Below, piece after piece: positions 42,146-50,272 of a stretch of 64,000 nucleotides of DNA. The position numbers were made by a program, and so were the translations under genes. The number at the start of each line of letters is the position of its first letter. The first letter of the stretch is position 1. This stretch comes from Myxococcus stipitatus (lineage in GTDB: Bacteria; Myxococcota; Myxococcia; Myxococcales; Myxococcaceae), in contig NZ_CP102770.1 of the NCBI RefSeq assembly GCF_038561935.1, positions 1,054,001 to 1,118,000 of the forward strand, given 5' to 3'. Below the pieces are notes generated by a model that saw only the letters and a program-made list of their open reading frames with translations, did not search any database and was not told the origin of the DNA.

Positions 42146-43192
42146 ATGCGCGCGTTCGTGACGGGAAGCACGGGGCTGTTGGGGAGCAACGTGGTGCGGG
42201 CGCTGGTGGCCGGGGGGCACACGGTGCGGGCGCTGGCCCGCTCCGCGTCGAAGGCGCGCCAGGTGCTGGGCGGACTGGAGGGCGTGGAGGTGGTGGAAGG
42301 AGACATGCTGGAGGTGAAGGGCTTCGCGGCGGCGTTGGACGGCTGCGACGTGGTCATCCACACGGCGGCCTACTTCCGTGAATACTACGCGCCCGGCGAC
42401 CACTGGCCGAAGCTGTATGCCATCAACGTGAAGGCCACGGTGGAGCTGGCCGAGGAGGCCCACCGGCGCGGGGTGAAGCGCTTCGTGGACATCAGCTCCT
42501 CGGGGACGGTGGGGACGAAGCCGGACGGCTCGCCGGGTGATGAGCACACGCCGCCCGCGCCCGTCGCCTCTTCCAACCTGTACTTCAAGAGCAAGGTGGA
42601 GTCGGAGCGGGAGCTGAATGCGTTCAGCGCGCGCTCGGGGCTGGGGGTGGTCTACGTCCTGCCCGGGTGGATGTTCGGCCCCTGGGACGCGGGCCCCACG
42701 GGCGCGGGCCAGTTCGTGCTGGATTTCCTCGCGGGGAAGATGCCGGCGCTGCTCGATGGAGGCTCGGCGCTGGTGGATGCGCGCGACGTGGCCCGGGCGA
42801 CGGTGGTGGCGGCCGAGAAGGGGCGCGCGGGCGAGCGGTACGTCGTGGGCGGCGAGTTCGTGGACCTGGCGACCCTGTCTCAAACCCTCGAGCGGGTGTC
42901 GGGCGTGAAGGGGCCGCGCCGGACGCTGCCGCACGGGCTGGCGTTGGCGCTGGCGGTGGTGGGACAGACGTGGGCGCGGCTCACGGGAGGCGCGACGTCG
43001 CTGACGGTGGAGGGCGTCCAGGTGATGCACGCGAAGCTGCGCGTGGACTCGGCGAAGGCCCGTCGGGAGCTGGGCGCGTCGTTCCGTCCGTTGGAGGAGA
43101 CGCTGCGCGACACGGTGGCGTGGCTGCGAGAGCACAAGCTCCAGGCCGCGCCCGCCGCGGGGACGAAGCCGCACGTGGCCACGTCCCCCTGA
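42146..43192 (+). CDS. NAD-dependent epimerase/dehydratase-like (extended SDR)
   Basis: 348 residues. Rossmann motif VTGSTGLLGSN, DML acidic loop, catalytic SSSGT and YFKSK (Tyr-x3-Lys) in SNLYFKSKVESEREL, then VLPGWMFGPWD and a closing QTLERVSGVKGPRR segment. Overall closest to the dihydroflavonol-4-reductase/HpnA-like branch of extended SDRs, which use NADP(H) or NAD(H) on ketones or sugar nucleotides. GGGAG lies 10 nt before ATG 42146. Controlled by the divergent TetR gene in all likelihood. Confidence 0.87.
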   Translation: MRAFVTGSTGLLGSNVVRALVAGGHTVRALARSASKARQVLGGLEGVEVVEGDMLEVKGFAAALDGCDVVIHTAAYFREYYAPGDHWPKLYAINVKATVELAEEAHRRGVKRFVDISSSGTVGTKPDGSPGDEHTPPAPVASSNLYFKSKVESERELNAFSARSGLGVVYVLPGWMFGPWDAGPTGAGQFVLDFLAGKMPALLDGGSALVDARDVARATVVAAEKGRAGERYVVGGEFVDLATLSQTLERVSGVKGPRRTLPHGLALALAVVGQTWARLTGGATSLTVEGVQVMHAKLRVDSAKARRELGASFRPLEETLRDTVAWLREHKLQAAPAAGTKPHVATSP

Positions 43193-43202
43193 AGTCCTCC
43201 GC

Positions 43203-44645
43203 TCAGGAGCTGCAGCTCACCACCAGGTGCCGTCCCCACGAGGGCGGCTCCTGGGTGAGGTCGGCGTGGTCGGGGCGCTCGGTGAACGGGTCCTCGAGCG
43301 CCGTCAGCAAGCGGTCCACCCGCGAGAAGTCCCCGCGCTGCGCCTGCGTGATGGCGTCTTGTGCCATCCAGTTGCGCAGCACGTAGCGGGGATTGACGCG
43401 CTCCATGCGCGCTCGCCGCTCCGTGTCCACGCTGCCCTCGGCGGTCAGTCGCGCGCGGTAGCGCTCCGCCCACGCCTCGAACCGGGCGCGGTCCGGGAAC
43501 ATCTCCACCACCGCGTCCACCCGCGACAGCGCGCGGAAGAAGCGCGTGTAATCCACCCGCGCCTCGGCCATGAGCGCGAAGAGGTCACCCACGAGCGCGC
43601 GATCCTCCTCCTTCGTCTCGGTCAGCCCCAGCTTCGCGCGCATCCGCGTCAGGAAGTGCGCGCTGAAGCCCGGCTCGAACGTCGCGAGCGCCGCGCGGGC
43701 GTCGTCCTCCGAGATGAGCGTGAGCAGCGCCTCGCCCAGGCACGCCAGGTTCCACAGCGCGATGCGCGGCTGCTGGTCGAACGCGTAGCGGCCTCGGTGG
43801 TCGGAGTGGTTGCAGATGAAGCCCGGCTCGAACTCGTCCAGGAACCCGAAGGGTCCGTAGTCCAGCGTGAGCCCGAGGATGGACATGTTGTCCGTGTTCA
43901 TCACCCCGTGCGCGAAGCCCACCGCCTGCCACTGCGCCACCAGCCGCGCGGTGCGCTCCACCACCTCCGCGTAGAAGCGCACGTGCCGCTCCGGCGCACC
44001 GGACAGGTGCGGGAAGTGCGCGTCGATGACGTGGTCCGCCAGGCGCGCGACGTGCTCGGGCTGCTCGGTGTAGTGGAAGAACTCGAAGGTGCCGAAGCGC
44101 ACGTGCGACGGCGCCATCCGCACAATCATCGCGCCCGTCTCCACCTCTTCCCGGTACACCGGCGCGTCGCTGCCCAGGAGGCACAGCGCCCGCGTGGTGG
44201 GGATGCCCAGCCCGTGCATGGCCTCGCCGCACAGGTACTCGCGGATGGAGGAGCGCAGCACCGCCCTGCCGTCTCCGCCTCGCGAGAAGGGCGTGGGCCC
44301 GCCGCCCTTGAGGTGCAGGTCCCACTTCTCTCCCGAGGGGCCCCGCACCTCGCCCAGCAACATCGCCCGTCCATCCCCGAGCCGGGGCACGTACACGCCG
44401 AACTGGTGCCCCGCGTACACCATCGCGAAGGGCTCCATGCCCGGCAGCGGACGTCCGCCGCCCATCGCCTCCAGGAACTCCGGCCTCCGCGCCTCTTCTG
44501 GCGAGAGTCCCAGCAGGCGCAGCGCCGAGGGGTTGGCGCTCACCAGCCGGGTGTTCGAGAGGGCGCGAGGTTCCACCCGTGCCCCGAAACCAGGGGGCAG
44601 GCGGGCGTAGGTGTTGTCGAAGCGGAGCTGTTCGAGCGTGGACAT
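43203..44645 (-). CDS. selO: protein adenylyltransferase SelO (YdiU family)
   Basis: 480 residues, pseudokinase-fold AMPylase. Family blocks: MVYAGHQFGVYVPRLGDGRA, LHLKGGGPTPFSRGGDGRAV, SSIREYLCGEAMHGLGIPTT, GVMNTDNMSILGLTLDYGPF, NHSDHRGRYAF, and the C-terminal LVVSCSS whose Cys is the position of selenocysteine in animal SelO. Transfers AMP to Ser/Thr/Tyr of target proteins, linked to redox control. ATG 44645 begins MSTLEQLRFDN; a longer frame to 44732 is not needed. The gene lies 29 nt downstream of the glutathione transferase gene on the same strand. Confidence 0.93.
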   Translation of the reverse strand: MSTLEQLRFDNTYARLPPGFGARVEPRALSNTRLVSANPSALRLLGLSPEEARRPEFLEAMGGGRPLPGMEPFAMVYAGHQFGVYVPRLGDGRAMLLGEVRGPSGEKWDLHLKGGGPTPFSRGGDGRAVLRSSIREYLCGEAMHGLGIPTTRALCLLGSDAPVYREEVETGAMIVRMAPSHVRFGTFEFFHYTEQPEHVARLADHVIDAHFPHLSGAPERHVRFYAEVVERTARLVAQWQAVGFAHGVMNTDNMSILGLTLDYGPFGFLDEFEPGFICNHSDHRGRYAFDQQPRIALWNLACLGEALLTLISEDDARAALATFEPGFSAHFLTRMRAKLGLTETKEEDRALVGDLFALMAEARVDYTRFFRALSRVDAVVEMFPDRARFEAWAERYRARLTAEGSVDTERRARMERVNPRYVLRNWMAQDAITQAQRGDFSRVDRLLTALEDPFTERPDHADLTQEPPSWGRHLVVSCSS

Positions 44646-44674
44646 GGAGCGCACAACAAACGAGAGGGCGGGAC

Positions 44675-45292
44675 TCAGGGCACCTTCATGCCACGCTGCA
44701 CGGCGGGACGGCTGCCCACTCGCTCCAGCCACTGCGGCACGCCGCGCGTCCCGTGGAAGAGGTCGGGGGCATAGTCGCGCACGCCGCGCACCCAGGGGTA
44801 CAGGGCGATGTCCGCGATGGAGTACGCGCCCGCGACGTAGTCACCCTTGCCGAGCTGTCCGTCCAGCACGCCGATGAGCCGCTTCGACTCCTGCGTGTAG
44901 CGGTCCACCGCGTAGGGAATCTTCGTCGAGAGGAAGCGGTGGAAGTGGTTGAACTGGCCGAACATCGGCCCCACGCCGCCCATCTGGAACATCAGCCACT
45001 GCGTCACCTCCGTCTTGCCGCGCAGGCTGGAGGGCATCAGCTGGCCCGTCTTCTCCGCGAGGTACAGCAGGATGGCGCCCGACTCGAAGACGGTGATGGG
45101 GCGGCCGTCCGGGCCCTCGGAGTCGACGATGGCCGGAATCTTGTTGTTGGGGTTGATGGCCAGGAACTCGGGCTTGAACTGCTCGCCCTTCGTGATGTCC
45201 ACCGACTTCGCGGTGTACGGCAGCCCCAGCTCCTCCAGGGCGATGGAGACCTTGCGCCCGTTGGGCGTGGCGAACGTGTACAGGTCAATCAT
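44675..45292 (-). CDS. glutathione S-transferase (YfcG/Ure2-like)
   Basis: 205 residues. N-terminal thioredoxin fold [19 protein letters not shown], then [12 protein letters not shown] (the NPNxKIP loop of nu-class YfcG/YghU enzymes) and [16 protein letters not shown]. The C-terminal helical domain has [20 protein letters not shown]. These enzymes have disulfide-bond reductase activity with glutathione. The start overlaps the upstream SDR stop by 4 nt (ATGA), so they are coupled. Confidence 0.9.
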   Translation of the reverse strand: MIDLYTFATPNGRKVSIALEELGLPYTAKSVDITKGEQFKPEFLAINPNNKIPAIVDSEGPDGRPITVFESGAILLYLAEKTGQLMPSSLRGKTEVTQWLMFQMGGVGPMFGQFNHFHRFLSTKIPYAVDRYTQESKRLIGVLDGQLGKGDYVAGAYSIADIALYPWVRGVRDYAPDLFHGTRGVPQWLERVGSRPAVQRGMKVP

Positions 45293-46149
45293 GGTGTGAC
45301 TCCCGTGAGCCGCGCGCTTTCAAGCCACAGCCGCTCGGCGGAGACGTCGTCCTGCGCGGCGGCGGACGGCTTCCTCTGTCGGCGACGAATGAAGTACTGC
45401 CCGGAGACACCCTCCACCTCGGGGGAGGAGGAGAGATAGATGGAAGTCCTGGCGCCGCCCTCGGCGGAGAGCATGAACGGCGCGCCCAGCTTCACGATCC
45501 AACGGAAGAAGCCCTGGGTGTTGTGGCCGAACCCCGTGCGCACCACGCCGGGGTGCACCGCGTTCGTCGTCACGGCCGTCCCCGCCAGCCGCTTCGCGAG
45601 CGCGCGGGTGAACAGGATGTTGGCCAGCTTCGACGTGGCGTAGACGCGGAAGCCGTCGTAGCTCCGCTCGCTCTGCAGGTCGTCGAAGTCCACCTTGCCG
45701 ACGCGGTGCGCGTCCGAGGACACGTTGACGACGCGCGAGGGCCCGCTGGCCTCGAGCAGGTCCAGGAGCAGGTGCGTGAGGAGGAAGGGCGCCAGGTGGT
45801 TGGTGGCGAACGTGGCCTCGAAGCCGTCCACCGTCGTCTGGCGGCGGTCGATGATGAGGCCCGCGTTGTTGAGCAGGACATCCAGGCGCGAGTAGCGCGA
45901 GCGGAAGTCCGCGGCCAGCGCGCGCACGGACTGCATGGAGCTGAGGTCCGCGCGCAGCGTGTCCACCTGTGCGCCCGCGACGGCCTGCTTCACGGCCTCC
46001 ACGGCGGCCTGGGTGCGGCCCGGGTCCCGACCCACGAGCACCACGGTGGCGCCCATGCGACCCAGGGCCTTGGCCGTCTCCAGGCCGATGCCTCCGGTGG
46101 CTCCGGTGATGAGGCAGACCTTCCCGTCCAGCCGTGTCTCCGCGCGCAT
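45289..46149 (-). CDS. short-chain dehydrogenase (retinol dehydrogenase-like SDR)
   Basis: 286 residues. [18 protein letters not shown] cofactor site, [38 protein letters not shown] (Tyr-x3-Lys) and [10 protein letters not shown]. The pattern matches the retinol dehydrogenase/WW-oxidoreductase branch, typically NADP-linked. Translationally coupled to the glutathione transferase and followed by selO, suggesting a three-gene redox operon transcribed leftwards. ATG 46149 chosen; the substrate is unknown. Confidence 0.88.
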   Translation of the reverse strand: MRAETRLDGKVCLITGATGGIGLETAKALGRMGATVVLVGRDPGRTQAAVEAVKQAVAGAQVDTLRADLSSMQSVRALAADFRSRYSRLDVLLNNAGLIIDRRQTTVDGFEATFATNHLAPFLLTHLLLDLLEASGPSRVVNVSSDAHRVGKVDFDDLQSERSYDGFRVYATSKLANILFTRALAKRLAGTAVTTNAVHPGVVRTGFGHNTQGFFRWIVKLGAPFMLSAEGGARTSIYLSSSPEVEGVSGQYFIRRRQRKPSAAAQDDVSAERLWLESARLTGVTP

Positions 46150-46258
46150 GTGGTGTCCCCTCGCTCTCGAGGACGCCTTCTATACGCTGGCGCGAGCCTG
46201 GGCGCTCGTGGAAGCGCCAGGCCCGCGCGGGAGGGCAGGTCCCGAGGGGGGGACGCGC

Positions 46259-46804
46259 TCAGGCGTCGGAGGAGCGCGCGCTCTCCTCGCGTCCGCTCTT
46301 GCCTCGGGTGCCGCCGGGGCGAATGCCGCCGTTGAGGTGGCTCTCCAGGAACCACAGGTCCAGCTCCACGTCGCCCAGGACCTGGGTGAGCAGGTCCACG
46401 GTGATGGGCTCCTCCAGCTCGTCGCAGCGCTGGATGCCGTTGCGCAGGGAGGCCGCGTAGCGCGTGACGCGGTCCACCAGGGCCTTCAGGTGGTCCTCGC
46501 TCTCGACGGCCTTGAGGTCGTACTCGGGCAGCTCGCTGTTCTTGGCGGCCAGGCGGATGGTTCCCTCGGCGTAGCCGCCCAGGGTGCCGGCGCGCTCGGC
46601 GAACTCGTCGGCCTGCTTGCGCGCGTGCTTGGCCAGGTCGTCGAAGAGCAGGTGCCGGCTGTAGAAGTGGGTGCCCCGGATGTTCCAGTGCGCTTGCTTG
46701 ATTTGCCAGTGCAGGTCGATGGCGTCGGCGAGCAGGGTGTTGAGCAGCTCGACAATCTCTTCGCGCGTCTGACTGGGGACATTCACATGGCTGGGAAAGT
46801 TCAT
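46259..46804 (-). CDS. dps: Dps-family DNA-protecting ferritin-like protein
   Basis: 181 residues. Four-helix Dps fold with ferroxidase residues in DLHWQIKQAHWNIRGTHFYS (His pair), DDLAKHARKQADEFAERAGT (Asp/Glu at the dimer interface) and a late LGDVELDLWFLESHL. It stores iron and protects DNA under oxidative or starvation stress. A basic, disordered C-terminal tail (GGTRGKSGREESARSSDA) may aid DNA contact. ATG 46804 begins MNFPSHVNVPSQ; the open frame upstream is not coding-like. The ribosome-binding site GGAGGG is buried in a leader hairpin. Confidence 0.92.
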   Translation of the reverse strand: MNFPSHVNVPSQTREEIVELLNTLLADAIDLHWQIKQAHWNIRGTHFYSRHLLFDDLAKHARKQADEFAERAGTLGGYAEGTIRLAAKNSELPEYDLKAVESEDHLKALVDRVTRYAASLRNGIQRCDELEEPITVDLLTQVLGDVELDLWFLESHLNGGIRPGGTRGKSGREESARSSDA

Positions 46805-46815
46805 GGTTCCGCGCT

Positions 46816-46840
46816 CCCTCCGAGAAGGCTTTCCGGAGGG
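46816..46840 (-). promoter_or_regulatory. dps leader hairpin masking the ribosome-binding site
   Basis: Read on the minus strand, CCCTCCG (46840-46834) pairs perfectly with CGGAGGG (46822-46816) around an 11-nt loop. The 3' arm holds GGAGGG, the only Shine-Dalgarno for ATG 46804 (11-nt spacing). Base pairing should limit translation of dps unless it melts or is bound. Confidence 0.5.
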
Positions 46841-47050
46841 TGGGGATGGATTCCCCCAGGCGCCATGTGCCGGCATCACGCCCGAGGGGCGGCCTGACGG
46901 GCGGGCGGCCCTCTCCGCGTCGCGTGGCACCCCCTCCGGGGCGTGAAGGTGGGCAAATCGCGAGAGTCACCCAAGAGGGTGGAAGGGGCATCATCTCGCT
47001 CGGACGACAGGGTGCTTCTCCCCGAGGGTGTCTGGAGGCAGACTCCCGGG

Positions 47051-48139
47051 GTGTCTCGGCGCTCTTCGTGGATGGTCGCGGTCCTGGTCTCCGTGCTCTT
47101 GCACGGGGCGCTGTTCTTCGCGCTGTCCCGGATGCGCGTGGAGGCGCCCGCGCGTCAGACCTCCTCCATCACCGAGCTGGAGCTCGTCTACCTGCGGCCC
47201 CCGCCTCAGGCGGTGAAGCCCCCCGCGCCCAAGGCCGAGGAGGCGCGCCCGTCCGCCCCCAGCCGGACGCCCGCCACGCGGAAGCCGGAGCGCCCGCCCT
47301 CCGAGGTGGCGCAGGCGCCGGAGCCCCCCGCGCCTCCGAAGCCCTCGGAGCTGGCGCAAGGCCCGGCGGGGGAGGGAGCACCAGAGGGGCAGGCCTCGCC
47401 GGACGCGCCGCGCGCGACCGAGACGCCGAAGCTCTCGCTGGTGCCCAAGGGGCTGTGGGGCAGCGGTGAGCCCACGGGCAAGCCCTTCCAGTCGGGCCGC
47501 ACGCTGCGCAACGACGGGACGGTGCCGGACGCGCGCGAGGTGGCCCGACAGCAGGCGGCGGAGGCGAAGGAGAAGGTGGAGGGGTGGGCGTCGGACGCGC
47601 TGGCCACGGCGCGCGCGGAGAGCGGCGCGGTGCATCCGTACTTCTCATCGCTCCAGGACCGCTTCGCCAAGAAGCTGGTGAATCCGCCGTCGCCGGACCT
47701 GAACGTGCTGGGCTCCCGCGTGAAGCGCGAGCAGGTGGACGCCATCAAGCGCTTTGGCGAGACGGGCACGCCCTTCATCGCGGAGAAGCGGGACCGTCGG
47801 CTGGAGCAGCGCAACCGTCTGCAAGCCGCGGTGGAGGCGGGGCGCGCGGCGAACATGTTCATGATGGACGTCACCGCGCCGGTGCTCGCGCTCGCCGCGG
47901 TGCTGGAGGTGCGTCAGGCGCGCGACGGCACGCTCCTGGACCTCAAGGTGCTGGAGGGCTCGGGCGACCCGAAGTTCGACGAGTGGGCCGTGACGCACCT
48001 GCGCGACGCGCTGGCGAGCGCCGACCCGCCGCCCGAGTCGGGCCGGGGCTTGCGCGACGACGGCCTGCGCAGCCGGTGGCGTCTGGAGGAGTACCTGGGC
48101 AACCCGCGCGTGAAGGTCGTCCTCATCGGCGTGTACTGA
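47051..48139 (+). CDS. TonB-like energy transducer family protein
   Basis: 362 residues from GTG 47051. One N-terminal membrane helix with SVLLH (SxxxH motif), a Pro/Ala/Lys/Glu-rich linker (about 45-120), a helical region (AREVARQQAAEAKEKVEGWA) and a C-terminal TonB_2-like domain (VLEVRQARDGTLLDLKVLEG, GDPKFDEWAVTHLRDAL). The C-terminal domain departs from TonB proper (no YP motif). The frame is open back to GTG 46943; start uncertain because the nearest GGAGG is 13 nt away. No ExbB/D or receptor beside it; divergent from dps. Confidence 0.72.
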   Translation: MSRRSSWMVAVLVSVLLHGALFFALSRMRVEAPARQTSSITELELVYLRPPPQAVKPPAPKAEEARPSAPSRTPATRKPERPPSEVAQAPEPPAPPKPSELAQGPAGEGAPEGQASPDAPRATETPKLSLVPKGLWGSGEPTGKPFQSGRTLRNDGTVPDAREVARQQAAEAKEKVEGWASDALATARAESGAVHPYFSSLQDRFAKKLVNPPSPDLNVLGSRVKREQVDAIKRFGETGTPFIAEKRDRRLEQRNRLQAAVEAGRAANMFMMDVTAPVLALAAVLEVRQARDGTLLDLKVLEGSGDPKFDEWAVTHLRDALASADPPPESGRGLRDDGLRSRWRLEEYLGNPRVKVVLIGVY

Positions 48140-48151
48140 GCGCGGCCGGGC

Positions 48152-48607
48152 TCAGCGCGGCGGACGCTCGGGGTACACGGCCTGGCCTTGGGGCGCGGTG
48201 CCTTGGGTGGGGAAGCCCTCCTTCACCCAGTACTCGATTCCGCCGATGAGTTCCTTCACGCGGAAGCCCAGCGCGGACAGCCGCGCCGCGGCCTTGGTGG
48301 AGCCGTTGCAGCCGGGACTCCAGCAGTAGGTGATGAGGACGTCCTGCTTGTTCAGGTGCGCCGTCGTGCTCTCGGAGAGGGTCCGCGCAGGCAGGTTCAG
48401 GGCGCCTGGGATGTGGCGCTCCGCGTAGGCCTCCGGCGAGCGGACATCCACGACGACGATGCCGGGCTTGCCGCGCTCGAGGTCCAGGTGGAGGTCGGCG
48501 GAGTCCGTCTCCACGGAGAGCTTCGCCAGGAAGTGGCGGCGGGCCTCCTCGGGCGGCGCGGGGGGCGTCTCGAGGACGAAGGAGAAGGGCGTGCTGACGG
48601 GGGGCAT
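48152..48607 (-). CDS. rhodanese-domain protein
   Basis: 151 residues, single rhodanese-like domain. IVVVDVRSPEAYAERHIPGA is the CH2A-type motif, and the active-site loop reads YCWSPGCNGSTKAA, with the Cys after Tyr in the catalytic position and a second Cys four residues on. Such domains carry persulfide sulfur or sense redox state. No signal peptide. Divergent from a MocR-type regulator, with an inverted repeat between them, so it is the likely target of that regulator (inference). Confidence 0.85.
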   Translation of the reverse strand: MPPVSTPFSFVLETPPAPPEEARRHFLAKLSVETDSADLHLDLERGKPGIVVVDVRSPEAYAERHIPGALNLPARTLSESTTAHLNKQDVLITYCWSPGCNGSTKAAARLSALGFRVKELIGGIEYWVKEGFPTQGTAPQGQAVYPERPPR

Positions 48608-48655
48608 GGCGGGACTCCGTGAGGGCTGACGTCGCCAGGAACAGTGCGCCAGGAG

Positions 48656-48698
48656 TGGTCCAGGTGACAGCACCATTCTGATGCAAGGGACTGGACCA
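48656..48698. promoter_or_regulatory. inverted repeat in rhodanese-MocR divergent region
   Basis: TGGTCCAG (48656-48663) and CTGGACCA (48691-48698) form a perfect 8-bp inverted repeat with a 27-bp spacer, between the rhodanese start (48607) and the MocR start (48752). Two spaced half-sites fit the paired GntR-type binding of MocR dimers. Confidence 0.5.
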
Positions 48699-48751
48699 TT
48701 TTCAACGGGGGCTGGGTTGTCATGGGACGGTGCCACGGCTACAGGGTGTGC

Positions 48752-50272
48752 ATGCCGAAGCGCTCCGCGGGGGTGTCCCTGCCTTTCCTGTCGTTGGACC
48801 CCGAGGCGGGAGAGGGGCCGCTCCACCGGCGGCTGTACGAGCGGCTCCGCGAGGCCATCCTCACGGGGACGCTCGCGCCTCGCAGCCGCCTGCCGTCCAC
48901 GCGTGGGCTCTGCTCGGAGCTGGGCGTGTCCCGAGGCACGGTGGAGCTCGCCTTCTCGCAGCTGGACGCGGAGGGCTTCCTGGAGCGGCGGGTGGGCGCG
49001 GGCAGCGTGGTGGCCTTGCCAGAGCATGCCCGGCGACCTCGCACGGCGCCGGTCCGGAGTGGAGGGGCTTCATCGCGAGCGGGCTTGTCCCGGCGGGGAC
49101 GGCACCTGGCGCGCGAGGTGCTGCCGCCCGAGCCCAGCGACGTGCGGCCCTTCACGCCCTGCCTCCCCGCGCTGGAGCTCTTCCCCGTGAAGGCGTGGGC
49201 GCGTGTGATGGCCAGACAGGCGCGCCTGTTGGAGCCCTCGCGGATGACCGCGGGAGCGCCTGGGGGCCTGCGGGTCCTTCGCGAGGCCATCGCCGCGCAC
49301 CTGGGCCCCTCGCGTGGGGTGCGCTGCGACTGGCGGCGCGTCCTGGTGTTCTCCAGCACGCAGCAGGCGCTGGACCTCACCGCGCGGCTGCTCCTGGATG
49401 AAGGGGAAGGGGTGTGGCTGGAGGAGCCCGGGTATCTGGGCGCCCGCGTGGCCTTCGCGTCAGCGGGAGCGCGGCTGCATCCGGTGCCCGTGGACGAGGA
49501 CGGGCTGCGCGTGGACGTGGGGCGTGCGCGGGCGCCGGGCGCTCGGCTCGCCTATGTCACGCCCTCGCATCAGTACCCGCTGGGCGTGACGATGAGCCTG
49601 ACGCGGAGGTTGGCCTTGCTGGAGCATGCGAGGGCCTCCGGCATGTGGCTGTTCGAGGACGACTACGACAGCGAGTTCCGCTACGCGACGCGGCCCCTCG
49701 CGGCGATGCAGGGCATGGACCTGGCGGGACGGGTGCTCTACGCGGGGACCTTCAACAAGGTGATGTTCCCCGCGCTGCGGCTGGCCTTCCTCGTCGTCCC
49801 CGAGTCGCTGGTGGACGTCTTCACCTCGGCGAGGGCCGCCACGGACGGCCATGCCCCACCGCTGCCCCAGGCCGCGCTGGCGGACTTCATGGAGGCGGGG
49901 CACTACGCGGCGCACCTGCGGCAGATGCGAGGGGTGTACGCGGAGCGGCGTGACGCGCTGCTGGATGCGCTCCGGCGCGAGGGCGTCGAGGCGCTCCGGC
50001 CAGGCCCCTCGGAGGCGGGCATGCACCTCACCGCGCTGCTGGCCCCGGGCGTCTCCGAGGCGTCCCTCATCGCCCGCGCGGACGAGCGCCGCCTGGGGGC
50101 TCGGCGACTGTCTCCGCTCTACCTGGGGCGCACGGCGGAGCAGGGCCTGCTCCTGGGCTTCTCGGGCGCGAGCCCCGCGGGACTGCGCGCGGCCGTGAAG
50201 ACGCTGCGCGGACTGCTCCCGTCCCCGCGGCGGCCCACGTCGAGGCTCAGCGCTTCTCGTCCTCGAGCATGA
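48752..50272 (+). CDS. MocR-family (GntR-HTH/aminotransferase) transcriptional regulator
   Basis: 506 residues. An N-terminal GntR winged helix (LYERLREAILTGTLAPRSRL, STRGLCSELGVSRGTVELAF) is joined to a fold-type I aminotransferase domain. PLP-binding Lys lies in YAGTFNKVMFPALRLAF, and FEDDYDSEFRY and VTPSHQYPLGVTMSLTRR are typical of MocR proteins. They sense PLP or an amino compound and often regulate the neighbouring divergent gene, here the rhodanese. ATG 48752 follows AGGG by 5 nt; ATG 48722 is possible. Ends overlapping the lipase gene by 26 bp. Confidence 0.9.
   Translation: MPKRSAGVSLPFLSLDPEAGEGPLHRRLYERLREAILTGTLAPRSRLPSTRGLCSELGVSRGTVELAFSQLDAEGFLERRVGAGSVVALPEHARRPRTAPVRSGGASSRAGLSRRGRHLAREVLPPEPSDVRPFTPCLPALELFPVKAWARVMARQARLLEPSRMTAGAPGGLRVLREAIAAHLGPSRGVRCDWRRVLVFSSTQQALDLTARLLLDEGEGVWLEEPGYLGARVAFASAGARLHPVPVDEDGLRVDVGRARAPGARLAYVTPSHQYPLGVTMSLTRRLALLEHARASGMWLFEDDYDSEFRYATRPLAAMQGMDLAGRVLYAGTFNKVMFPALRLAFLVVPESLVDVFTSARAATDGHAPPLPQAALADFMEAGHYAAHLRQMRGVYAERRDALLDALRREGVEALRPGPSEAGMHLTALLAPGVSEASLIARADERRLGARRLSPLYLGRTAEQGLLLGFSGASPAGLRAAVKTLRGLLPSPRRPTSRLSASRPRA

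Noticed and set aside
46805-47050. Fur box between dps and the TonB-like gene
   Set aside because: The region is GC-rich with no AT-rich GATAAT-type repeat.
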